From Pachyseris speciosa (lineage: Eukaryota; Cnidaria; Anthozoa; Scleractinia; Pachyseridae): a stretch of DNA of 64,000 nt. The translations under genes were made by a program, and so were the position numbers. The stretch is taken from contig JAEMWC010001516.1 of the NCBI GenBank assembly GCA_016490735.1, positions 36,001 to 100,000 on the forward strand, read 5' to 3'. The notes beneath the pieces are model-generated. The model saw nothing but the letters and a program-made list of their open reading frames with translations, did no database searches and had not been told where the DNA came from. The stretch's first letter is position 1. Every line of letters begins with the position of its first letter. This document shows positions 10,522-21,020 of this stretch, piece after piece.

Positions 10522-10615
10522 CGTTGATAAACCAAATTTTCGTGTTTCACTCCCCCACCGACGCAGCACCACAGTTGCTTTAGAAACTAATCCCTTTATT
10601 CTGTTGGAAAAGTTT

Positions 10616-11509
10616 GATGAGTTTAGAACATGTACTTTGTAGCACAATCTTCTCTTGCACATTTATACAAGCTGTGGAAGCCGCACAAATCTGCTCAGGC
10701 TGGCGTCTCTTCGCATTGATCTTGCCATAAACTTTGTTATGCAAATTTATTTTGAAGTTTGTTTACAATTTGAATTATTCACTATACGTGTGCTTCATTT
10801 CAACAAGGCCATTATAATATATATGTATTCATCCAATATCATAATAGCGTGATCAGAATTACTGAAAGTATTCATCAGCGCAGAACCTCTGTAGGTAATT
10901 TACTGGTACTTGGTTTATTCACCACCTTGTTGGGCAAGTTATAATTCTGTTTGGTCACCCCGCTCAAGTATTTACTTGCTTCAATCGTCTTGATCATTGA
11001 AGCAGTTCGCCTCAGTGGGCACTTCACATGATCCATTCACTTCGTTGGGCAAGTAATAATTCAGTTTGTTTGCTTTGGTAGGCAATTTACTTGATTCATT
11101 AATTTAATTTACAGTATAGGTCAAGGCCATCAGCCAATTCAATGTTATGTCCAGGTTTCATCACAGCAAAACAATGGACCCTTAACCCAAATGATCAAGT
11201 TACACAAGCTAGAACTGACACAATATAATGTCATAGAATTAACTTACCATGTGGGGCATCACACATGATTATGGGTATCTCTACTTTGGCATTGTCTGAG
11301 TGTATCCATGTAGGTTTGTGTAATAGCCCTTTTAACACGGATAGTAACGTTTTTGTATTTTTATAACAGTAAAATTCCACTTATGAAATTTTGCATTCTC
11401 TGTTTGAAACTGCATGGCACACACATCCAATTGTCTTGCATTGGAAATAAGAAATGTTATATCTGTTACATCTAGAAAAGGCCATTGAGGACATATCCAC
11501 AAGTCCACC
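10616..11509. other. No recognisable gene
   Basis: This is AT-rich sequence shared with 28,878-29,770. A TTGGGCAAGT-like phrase recurs several times (10,930-11,080), suggesting an old degenerate repeat. I see no coding or RNA feature. Confidence 0.5.
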
Positions 11510-12433
11510 CAGGGCCCAAGACTAACTTTTCAGCTTACTAGCCCAGTGGCTAGTGACAGGTTTGATTCACTAGGCTAAGCCTAAACAATTTTTTCACTAG
11601 CCAGACTTGTTTGCCAGAAATTACTGTAATCCTGTCAAGCAGCTTCAGTTAGGTATTTCTTTTTTTCAACAACAATAGTGATGTGCAACCTATTAGACAT
11701 ATGCATGTTTTACATTCAGTTTGAAAGTTTTACACGTATATAAAACAATATTTTTTCACCCATAAATTAAGTTCTTTAAAACACCTTGAAGAGACAATAT
11801 GGTTACAAACTTAATATAGCTATGGACCAAATTAACTTTTGAATTGGATGTTAGAACAGTTCTTTACCCATTGAAGAGACAATAATTATGGTTACAAATT
11901 TAACATAGCTATGGATCAAACTAACCTTTGAATTGGATGTTAGAACATTTCTTTACCCCAGCCAAGTCCAAAATTCTTACGTTAGGCACACAACAGTCTC
12001 TAAACTCGGCAGTTTAACTACAAAAAAACAGATTCTGTTACGAATGCGAAATGTTATATGGATTTTTAACATCTATGTTGTTTGCCTATTTTTGAGCTGT
12101 GCTATAAGTGTTTCTACAGTGGAGACACCAAGTGTTAACAAGAAGTCACACAAGATCCTGTCAAGACAAGAATTACCTCTTTCACAGCCAGTAATCAGCA
12201 GTAAATTGGGGCAGTAAATTGGGGAAATGCCGATTGTTTGCTCACTTGCACAACTCAATTTCCCTTTGTGATATATTTGAAATTAATTTTCATTTGGTTT
12301 CCCTCTGGTCCTCTAGTCCTTAGAAGTTTTCACTAGCCAAATAGCTAGTGAAGTGAAAAATCTTCTACCCAAAACAGAATTTTTACTAGTGAGTAGTCTG
12401 TGGCTAGTTGGCTACCGTTAGTCTTGAGCCCTG
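11510..12433. mobile_element. TIR element CAGGGCCCAAGACTAAC (924 bp)
   Basis: The left end CAGGGCCCAAGACTAAC and the right end GTTAGTCTTGAGCCCTG are inverse copies. TCCACC flanks both sides (11504-11509 and 12434-12439). The interior repeats CTAGCCA/TGGCTAG phrases. There is no transposase. Copy 2 keeps only the first ~283 bp (about 29,771-30,054) because the segmental duplication ends inside this element. Confidence 0.75.
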
Positions 12434-12670
12434 TCCACCACTCTCCTTTCATCTATGAAAGAAGAAATAATACCATGTACTCCTGACAACAGAGCAGCCC
12501 CAAGCAACTTTTGAATTGCATCCTGCAGTTACATCAGCTTTTCCACTCAGTATTGTTCCCCCACTCCTCACCTCTCCCTCTGAAAACAACTTGGAAAGAA
12601 ATAATTATCCAAGGGGCTTACAGTAATTATGGGATTTTCATCAATATTTCAGATGTACACTGGACAGTAT

Positions 12671-15600
12671 AGGGGGCCGCAGAATTTCTGCAGCATCTCA
12701 TCATTTAAGGAGCTGCAGAATTTCTGCGGCATCTGGTCATTTAGGAGGGTGCAGAATTTCTGCAGCATCTCATCATTTAGGGGGCCGCAGTATTTCTGCG
12801 GCATCTGATCACTTAGGGGGTGCAGAATTTCTGCGGCATCTGGTCATTTAGAGGGGTGCAGAATTTCTGCGGCATCTCATCATTTAGGGAGCCACAGAAT
12901 TTCTGCGGCATCTGATCACTTACATGCAGGGGGTGCAGAATTTCTGCGGCATCTGGTCATTTAGGAGGGTGCAGAATTTCTGCGGCATCTGGTCATTTAG
13001 AGGGCCGCAGAATTTCTGCGGCATCTGATCACTTACAGGTGTAGGGGGTGCAGAATTTCTGCGGCATCTGGTCATTTAGGGGCCGCAGAATTTCTGCAGC
13101 ATCTGGTCATTTAAGGGGTGCAGAATTGCTGCAGCATCTCATCATTTAGGGGGCCGCAGAATTTCTGCGGGATCTCATCATTTAGGGGGTGCAGAATTTC
13201 TGCAGCATCTCATCATTTAGGGGGCCACAGAATTTCTGCGGCATCTGATCACTTACAGGTGTAGGGGGTGCAGATTTCTTCGGCATCTGGTCATTTAGGA
13301 GGGTGCAGAATTTCTGCGGCATCTCATCATTTAGGGGGCCGCAGAATTTCTGCGGGATCTCATCATTTAGGGGGCCGCAGAATTTCTGCGGCATCTGATC
13401 ATTTGGGGGGTGCAGAATTTCTACGGCATCTGATCATTTAGGGGCCGCAGAATTTCTGCAGCATCTGGTCATTTAAGGGGTGCAGAATTGCTGCAGCATC
13501 CCATGATTTAGGGGGCCGCAGAATTTCTGCGTGATCTCATCATTTAGGGGCTGCAGAATTTCTGCGGCATCTCATCATTTAGGGGGCTGCAGAATTTCTG
13601 CGGCATCTCATCAAATAGGGGGCCGCAGAATTTCTACGGCATCTGATCATTTGGGGGGTGCAGAATTTCTACGGCATCTGATCATTTAGGGGCCGCAGAA
13701 TTTCTGCAGCATCTGGTCATTTAAGGGGTGCAGAATTGCTGCAGTATCTCATGATTTAGGGGGCCGCAGAATTTCTGCGGCATCTGATCATTTGGGGGGT
13801 GCAGAATTTCTACGGCATCTGATCATTTAGGGGCCGCAGAATTTCTGCAGCATCTGGTCATTTAAGGGGTGCAGAATTGCTGCAGCATCTCATCATTTAG
13901 GGGGCCGCAGAATTTCTGCGGGATCTCATCATTTAGGGGGTGCAGAATTTCTGCAGCATCTCATCATTTAGGGGGCCACAGAATTTCTGCGGCATCTGAT
14001 CACTTACAGGTGTAGGGGGTGCAGATTTCTTCGGCATCTGGTCATTTAGGAGGGTGCAGAATTTCTGCGGCATCTCATCATTTAGGGGGCCGCAGAATTT
14101 CTGCGGGATCTCATCATTTAGGGGCCGCAGAATTTCTGCGGCATCTGATCATTTGGGGGGTGCAGAATTTCTACGGCATCTGATCATTTAGGGGCCGCAG
14201 AATTTCTGCAGCATCTGGTCATTTAAGGGGTGCAGAATTGCTGCAGCATCCCATGATTTAGGGGGCCGCAGAATTTCTGCGGGATCTCATCATTTAGGGG
14301 GCTGCAGAATTTCTGCGGCATCTCATCATTTAGGGGGCTGCAGAATTTCTGCGGCATCTCATCAAATAGGGGGCCGCAGAATTTCTACGGCATCTGATCA
14401 TTTGGGGGGTGCAGAATTTCTACGGCATCTGATCATTTAGGGGCCGCAGAATTTCTGCAGCATCTGGTCATTTAAGGGGTGCAGAATTGCTGCAGCATCT
14501 CATGATTTAGGGGGCCGCAGAATTTCTGCGGCATCTGATCATTTGGGGGTGCAGAATTTCTACGGCATCTGATCATTTAGGGGCCGCAGAATTTCTGCAG
14601 CATCTGGTCATTTAAGGGGTGCAGAATTGCTGCAGCATCTCATGATTTAGGGGGCCGCAGAATTTCTGCGGGATCTCATCATTTAGGGGGCTGCAGAATT
14701 TCTGCGGCATCTCATCATTTAGGGGGCTGCAGAATTTCTGCGGCATCTCATCATTTAGGGGGCCGCAGAATTTCTACGGCATCTGATCATTTGGGGGGTG
14801 CAGAATTTCTACGGCATCTGATCATTTAGGGGCCGCAGAATTTCTGCAGCATCTGGTCATTTAAGGGGTGCAGAATTGCTGCAGTATCTCATGATTTAGG
14901 GGGCCGCAGAATTTCTGCGGGATCTCATCATTTAGGGGGCTGCAGAATTTCTGCGGGATCTCATCATTTAGGGGGCCGCAGAATTTCTGCGGCATCTGAT
15001 CATTTGGGGGGTGCAGAATTTCTACGGCATCTGATCATTTAGGGGCCGCAGAATTTCTGCAGCATCTGGTCATTTAAGGGGTGCAGAATTGCTGCAGCAT
15101 CTTATCATTTAGGGGGCCGCAGATTTTCTGCGGGATCTCATCATTTAGGGGGTGCAGAATTTCTGCAGCATCTCATCATTTAGGGGGCCACAGAATTTCT
15201 GCGGCATCTGATCCCTTACAGGTGTAGGGGGTGCAGATTTCTTCGGCATCTGGTCATTTAGGAGGGTGCAGAATTTCTGCGGCATCTGATCATTTAGGGG
15301 GCTGCAGAATTTCTGCGGGATCTCATCATTTAGGGGGCCGCAGAATTTCTGCGGCATCTGATCATTTGGGGGTGCAGAATTTCTACGGCATCTGATCATT
15401 TAGGGGCCGCAGAATTTCTGCAGCATCTGGTCATTTAAGGGGTGCAGAATTGCTGCAGCATCTCATGATTTAGGGGGCCGCAGAATTTCTGCGGGATCTC
15501 ATCATTTAGGGGGCTGCAGAATTTCTGCGGCATCTCATCATTTAGGGGGCCGCAGAATTTCTGCGGCATCTGATCATTTGTGGGGTGCAGAATTTCTACG

Positions 15601-15790
15601 GCATCTGATCAGTTAGGGGCCGCAGAATTTCTGCAGCACCTCTTCATTTAGGGGGCCGCAGAATTTCTGTGGCATCTGATCATTTAGGGGGGTGCAGAAT
15701 TTTGCGGCATCTGATCATTTAGGGGGGAGCAGAATTTCTGCGTCATCTGATCATTTAGGGGGCTGCAGAATTCCTGTGCCATCCATCCAT
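12671..15790. repeat. 3.1-kb palindromic satellite, ~35-bp monomers
   Basis: Roughly ninety units alternate a self-complementary core, CCGCAGAATTTCTGCGG (or CTGCAGAATTTCTGCAG variants), with a short spacer such as CATCTGATCATTTAGGGGG. Higher-order structure is visible. The rare variant CAGATTTCTTCGG recurs at 13,271, 14,022 and 15,233. The block GGTGCAGAATTGCTGCAGC, preceded by CTGGTCATTTAAG, recurs many times. In-frame units yield fake ORFs (for example 13,182-13,394 and 15,145-15,399). No gene is present. Confidence 0.95.
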
Positions 15791-15989
15791 CAACCTATGG
15801 TCCGCAGATTTTTTGTGGGATTCAACCCAAATGATTATTATGTCAGTGATGACGTTCAATTTTCTCAGGCATGCTCCACATTGCAGAAATAAATAAGTCC
15901 TTTTAGTTGACCTTTAAAAAGCGTCCGTGAAAACACGATAATTTCAACGTTTCTTAAAAATCTGCGGACAAAAACCATAGATTTATCTT

Positions 15990-16325
15990 AAAAAAAGATA
16001 TTTTGGAAAAACACAAAATATTTTGGAAAAGCGTTCTTTGTCACAGATAGTAAAAAGGTAGTCTATCCAAAAATGATCCAACATTCGCCTAGCAATTCGC
16101 AAAAGCTATCTTTGTCATAGATCAGTAGTAAAACGATAGCCTATTCAAAACTATCCAAACATTCGCCTACCACTTTGATAACCTACCCAAAAGCCATCTT
16201 TGTGAAAGACAGTGATACTAATAAAAGAGCTAGCTATTTAAAACTTGTCATTGTATATAGCACGTTGATAACCTATTCAAAAGTTATAACTTTGTCAAAG
16301 ATAGTGAAATATTTGTATAGCATCA
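15990..16325 (+). repeat. AACACAAAATATTTT module and GATAG minisatellite
   Basis: ATATTTTGGAAAAACACAAAA (about 16,007) is the reverse complement of the module that ends the GATAG repeats in the segmental copies (about 6,930-6,965). It is followed by CTATCC/GATAG units such as ATCCAACATTCGCCTAGCA. Relative to the palindromic repeat it sits on the same side as in the segmental copies. Confidence 0.7.
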
Positions 16326-16486
16326 ATCTTGTATAATAACTGGTAATTGCAGTTCCTTACACTGTAGCTATACAATTGTTTAAAACTGCTACAGCTAGTG
16401 TACATTTAGCTCTAATATACCAAAACCTGGCACATGCAGTGCCAAAAAAGCAAGTAGGTAGCTGGAAATGAATTTGAAATTGAATG

Positions 16487-16580
16487 TGGTGGTGGTGGAG
16501 GAAAACAATAGAATTGTGGTGGTGGTGGTGGTGGTGGTGGTGGAGTGGTAGAATTGAGGAGGAGGAGGAGGAGGAGGGAA
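16487..16580 (+). repeat. (GTG)n and (GAG)n microsatellites
   Basis: The tracts are GTGGTGGTG and GGAGGAGGA, separated by AAAACAATAGAATT. The same linker with CCT tracts is at 31,300-31,466 in reverse orientation. The poly-His, poly-Ser and poly-Trp ORFs here are artefacts. Confidence 0.9.
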
Positions 16581-16599
16581 AATTTTTACATAACTTTAC

Positions 16600-17160
16600 T
16601 TTTGCATACAAAGTCAAAGGAAGAAGCCCATGGGACAGCTCTACCATTGAACAACAACGATGGAAGTTCGGAGCGCTTAATTTTCAACACGCGACTAACG
16701 AGTGTTTTCCGCGAACAACACTTTTCTTGAGACGTTATTATTTTTATTAGCGAATACAGAAAGATTAAAATACAGAATGAATAAAAATCAATCAATCAAG
16801 TTCCTCTCTACTGCAAAAGCAATCAAACTTTCCCTCGCCGTATATTTTAATATAGGGTTGAAAGAAGAGTTGAGATCCGTTTTACATAACGCGTGCGTGA
16901 CTAAAGGAGCGGAAAACAAGAAAAGTTAGCTAAGAATTTATTTTCTCTCTCATCGCCAAAGCTGAGAGGTCAGATAGAGAACGCAGTTTGTAACAAGCAA
17001 TTGGGATTGAAATAAAGAGGTTTCGGTTTAAATTTCTGTCATGTGCGTGTTTTGGTTGTATGAACAGTTTTTCGAATAGACGGATCAGTTTAAGTTCTGC
17101 TGACTGAGGTTTAATGCCACACAGCAAATAATTTCCCATATTTTAATGCTTTCAACTGAC
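16600..17160. repeat. Inverted duplicate of 30,420-31,270
   Basis: Two sub-blocks recur. 16,918-17,160 is inverted relative to 30,420-30,720 (for example CTAAGAATTTATTTTCTCTC and its complement). 16,620-16,860 corresponds to 30,790-31,280 (AAGCCCATGGGACA, CTTTCCCTCGCCGTATATTT). The similarity is moderate, so the duplication is old. No coding frame is conserved. Confidence 0.65.
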
Positions 17161-17515
17161 ATACAACAACCCTAGACAAGCCTATTGTGCCTATTGTCTG
17201 AGAGCGACGCTCATTAGTAAGCCTATCCACTTATTAGTATGTAGGAATCCACTTTTTCGAGGGTAGAATTCTGCATCTGCATATGTAATGAAGGGAATCC
17301 ACTTTTGCGAGGGAATCCAAAGGGAATCCACAAACGGGGCTTAATTTCATCCCTAACATACTACTGCCTTTGAGCATAAACTGTTACAAAATGGCGTTTT
17401 CGTGTTTGACTCAACCTGTATTAAGCGATCACTGAGCCATACCCCGAGGGTGACCGCTTAATATAACAACACAGGTTTAACTGCATCTTGTTGTAGCAAA
17501 CTTGATACCAACTTA

Positions 17516-17967
17516 AGGCTGATTTTCACTAGCGACGGAGTCGGAGTCGGAGTCGTAATCAGAAACGTGGAGCGTTATGATCTAGTGAAAATCAAAGCGA
17601 CGGAGTCGGAAGCAAAATACTGATTCCGTTATGACTCCGTCGCTTATGATCCAGTGAAAACTAGATTGTCGGAGTCGGAAGCACTATTTTGGTATCAAAG
17701 AGTAATCTGAGAGCGTGAGAACAAGCATTGTAATTGGTTGGTTCTTCCGCTTGTGTTTCCGACTCCGACAATCTAGTTTTCACTGGATCATAAGAGAAGG
17801 AGTCATAAGCGGAATCGGAAGAAAATGGAAACGTTCTGATTCTTGCGACTACCATTCCGTCGAGCTTATGACTCCCCTTACAACTCCGGTTTGTGTTGTT
17901 CACTGGGTCATAAGCGCTCTTACGACTCCGACTACGACTACGACTCCGACTCCGTGGAAACCAGCCT
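17516..17967. mobile_element. MITE, TTA target duplication, CGGAGTCGG-rich core
   Basis: The terminal repeats are AGGCTGATTTTCACT and AGGCTGGTTTCCACG. TTA is present at both edges (17513-17515, 17968-17970). The empty site reads ACCAACTTACTATCC near 46,825. A 3-bp TTA/TWA duplication is typical of PIF/Harbinger elements. The interior is built from repeated CGGAGTCGGAGTCG in both orientations and has no coding. Confidence 0.85.
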
Positions 17968-18297
17968 TTACCATCCATTGCTCACCTTAATATTTAAAGA
18001 ACCTTCAAAGAAGTCAGGTAACAAGACAAAACCTTCAACCTTCAGAAGTCAACAATATTCAGTGACAGAAGTCAGCAATATTCAGTGATAGTCATTATGA
18101 TTCACATCAACCAGGAGCCCATGCATCAACGAATTAAACTATGCAAATCACGACTCTGCCATCCAAAAACTGCGAAGAGACTGGAACGCGTAAGGAATTG
18201 TAGCGCCGTTTGAGCAGACAGGAAACTTGTATAAATGGCAGCGGTAGTAGCTGCTTTTGACGAAGCATATTTTTAAATACGAAGCATATTTTTAAAC

Positions 18298-18375
18298 ACA
18301 CTTCACTTTTGGACGCTTTCACATCCGCTGAAATAGCTCTTGTTTTAACAAGGCAAGCGTCCAGAAGTGAAGTGT
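18298..18375. repeat. Short inverted repeat
   Basis: ACACTTCACTTTTGGACGCTT (18298-18318) is nearly complementary to AAGCGTCCAGAAGTGAAGTGT (18355-18375). It is partly preserved near 47,120 (GTTCAGAAGTGAAGTGC). It is probably a foldback remnant. Confidence 0.65.
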
Positions 18376-19792
18376 ATACCAAAGCAATCCCACAATCCCT
18401 GACTTGTGCAGTCTCCTCATGGATTCTGGAGTAGGCTTTTATAGATTGTGCTAGCAAAAGTAGCATATTATGCTAATAGCACTGCTCTTTTTAGGCCAAA
18501 TTATGCTAAAATTATGGTCATTTTTCTATATTATGCTATTTTTTTGAAATTGTGCTCTTTAAAACCACGACAAATAAGTCCAAAATTCATTTTCATTAAT
18601 AGGAAGCCGTTTATTCTTGTTAGCTTTATATATCCTTTTTCGTGTCCGTCTTGGCTCCTGTGTCCGTTTACTGTTCATGCTCCGAACTTCTTCACAACTA
18701 ATACCTCCCCGGGGAGGAGGGGGTTGGTGTACTAAAAACAATTTCATGCGGGGAGGCTCCGCCCCGAGGTTCGACCCCTCACCCTTTTATTGACAGAAAA
18801 GGTACCCCTTTCGTATACTTTTCATTGACAAATAGTACCCCTTTCGTATACCTAAAACAGGAAGTCTTCTTGTCATTTTCACGTAGCCTTCAATAAATTA
18901 AAACAGTGCAGTCATAAGGTATGCGTTGGAATGTTTTAATGGCAGGCACTTTTAAACACCTCAATGACAGATTTCCCGACCCTTTCATATACTTCGACTC
19001 GTGAAATCCCTACCCTTTCATATACCTGAAGCGGCGTGAAAAAGGTACCCCTTTCTGGCGGAGCCTCCCCGTATAGGCCATTATAGGGCTATACCACAAC
19101 AAATGCTTGAAATAAACAATGACAAATGGTTTATTTACTGATGCACACTCTCATACAGTTTATCTGCAATTGTTATACTGCAGCATAACGATTGCTTTCA
19201 AGTAGTGCGAGAGGGCTGTAAGTTTTCACTCGAATCGGTTGGCAAAGCTGACGCCATTTTGTAAACTTCCCTAAAAGAGGTATCGGAACCCATGGCTTAC
19301 CACTGGACTTCCGGTTTCCGTGCACCCTAGTCTCAGGCCCCCACTTCCGAGCTCAGTAAACTGCAAATACCGCTAAAACATCGAACAACGTAAGCGTATA
19401 ATTGGGAATTGGGAATCAACGCGCCTGTCATCAAGACTAAAAAGTGATCCGATAATTATCAAAATATGTGAATTATGCTAGCAGTGCTACTTTGTTTAAA
19501 AAATGGTTTTCTCAAATTATGCTAAAAATTTCTGCAATAATTAAAAACAAGGTCAGGAACTTTTAAGTTTCTTTATGCTTCATGCTTTATTTAACGTGGA
19601 TATACACTTAGCCTGAGAGCTAGTTTACAGGTATTCCACCTAATAACTAATGAAAAACATCTAAACAACGCTAATAACACAATTCATCAGATAAAATCAC
19701 AAATTAAATACTGATTGAAACTGTTTAAAACTATTATTACAATATTACCGCCGCAGTCAAAATACTATTAAAAAGCTAATGTTACAAATTTA

Positions 19793-20160
19793 CTAATCCC
19801 CGAAATTTAACGATCTAATTCTGTTTACTATTTCATTGGTGCTTACTTTTATTCTAATGTCATTTGATAGTTCATTCCATTTCTTGGCTGCAAAATATTT
19901 CCGTGGCTTGAGTCCATATTTGGTGGTGTTAACTTTAGGTAAAGATAAAACATATTCTTGTCGCCTGAGATTGTACTTAAATGAGCGTAAATTAATAAGA
20001 TTCCTAATTACCCGTGGTGCTTTGTTCGATATACTATTATGTATTGTTAATAACATATTTTTGAGTCTTGCAATATTATTCCTTGTTTCACTGGCTCCTA
20101 ATTTGTCAGCATTTGTTAAAAATACTCGTAAGGAAAACAAATGCACAAGGAATCGCTAGG
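19793..20160 (-). pseudogene. LINE reverse-transcriptase C-terminal fragment (copy 2)
   Basis: This is the same fragment as 1604-1985 without the one-base deletion, giving a 117-residue open end. It starts inside the protein, so it is truncated. The C-terminal KKWNELSNDIRIK-type segment is the evidence for non-LTR RT. Confidence 0.68.
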
Positions 20161-21020
20161 AAAGCATCGTAGATGTCGAGTTCCATGCCCACCACTTTCC
20201 GCGGATAAATGGAAACCTGCTTCTCTTCCGAAATTTAAAAAAGCCAAACGTTGTCAGATATGTGTGATAACCTCATCATTCCTGTGGCAAATGTAATGTT
20301 TCAGGGCCAAACCTGAGAAGAAGTCCCTAATGACTACCACGTACAGCGTCATAAGCAGCGTGTGGATAATGTTCGCCTCCAATAACCGTTTTCCCCACAA
20401 CTCACTAAGGTTCAGCTCAAAGGTTTGCACAGTCTAAGGAGTGTGTGAAATTACTTTCCTTGTACTATTTGTATACCTTTTCCAAAACACAGATCATCGC
20501 GCACGCGTACTATTTCCCGCGTGAAATAGTTGGGAGGTGCCTTGCACGGGACTCCAGGTCCCGTTTGCACCTTACCTTTAGGTCTTTTTTTCCCGTTACT
20601 GTGACTGTTTATTTAGAGAGCCTTAGACCAATAAAGTTGAAAAAGAAAACAAAACAAATAATAACCTGAGAAAATTGTAATGAGAAGCTAACTGATTTCA
20701 GACACCATATAGATAAGTACTTCTCAGTATCCTGTACTCAATTGTTCGGTGACCATATCGTAATTTAAGAAAATTAATACACCAAGTCAAGTGCTATAGC
20801 CATTTTTTACAGGATGATAAGCTACATATCGAACAAGCGACACCAAAATGTCGCCAATTACTGAAAACAATTCAAACAAAGTTATCAAGTCATAAAGCTT
20901 TGCTTAGAATGTCATGCAAGAAAAATCTGACAGAAGAAAAGCAATATACGCATTGTACTTAGTTAAACACTCTCCTTCATTTACTTAATATCTCAGTAAA
21001 TTTTAAAACGTGCGTAAGTA

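Larger units (their letters stand above)
9419..10600. mobile_element. Head-to-head pair of truncated Penelope-like elements
   Basis: The insertion is flanked by a 15-bp target-site duplication, CTGTTGGAAAAGTTT (9404-9418 and 10601-10615). Copy 2 has the unoccupied site once (28,863-28,877). The left member lies on the minus strand (about 10,052 down to 9,419). The right member is on the plus strand (10,053-10,600) and starts abruptly at the codons for VIYCITC. The arms (9419-9913 and 10053 onward) are almost perfect inverse copies. Both end with a hammerhead-type fold; the right member has an extra ~50-bp tail. Near-identity of the arms and the clean duplication indicate a recent insertion. 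Confidence 0.92.
237..11794 (+). repeat. Segmental duplication, copy 1 (~11.5 kb)
   Basis: This is collinear with 18,621-30,054 in the same orientation, with only scattered substitutions and small indels. The left junction reads into TAGCTTTATATATCC in both copies. The right junction is at CACCTTGAAGAGA, after which the copies diverge completely. Copy-1-specific events are a tandem duplication (771-1155), frameshifts in gene A, a ~1.2 kb deletion at 4,200, a ~95 bp deletion near 6,690, and a Penelope insertion (9,419-10,600). Confidence 0.95.
17374..18445 (+). repeat. Paralogous flank shared with 46,674-47,214
   Basis: The same order of phrases is found upstream of gene D: AAACTGTTACAAAATGGCG, CATACCCCGAGGGTGACCG and ACGACTCTGCCATCCAAAA. 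It shows that loci B and D lie in duplicates of one larger block that includes several kb of flank. The MITE at 17,516-17,967 is absent from the 46.8-kb counterpart. Confidence 0.8.

Noticed and set aside
13182..15399. PQKFCGPLNDE-type repeat proteins
   Set aside because: These are translations of satellite monomers, with no conserved start or termini.
12671..15790. CRISPR-like array (palindromic repeats with short spacers)
   Set aside because: Spacers are themselves repeated variants of one sequence, the period is ~35 bp, there are no Cas genes and the DNA is eukaryotic. It is a satellite.
16357..16750. Poly-His, poly-Ser and poly-Trp ORFs
   Set aside because: They are produced by GTG/GAG microsatellites on both strands.
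17661..17990. Arg/Ser-rich and Thr/Pro-rich ORFs
   Set aside because: They are translations of the CGGAGTCGG core of a MITE.
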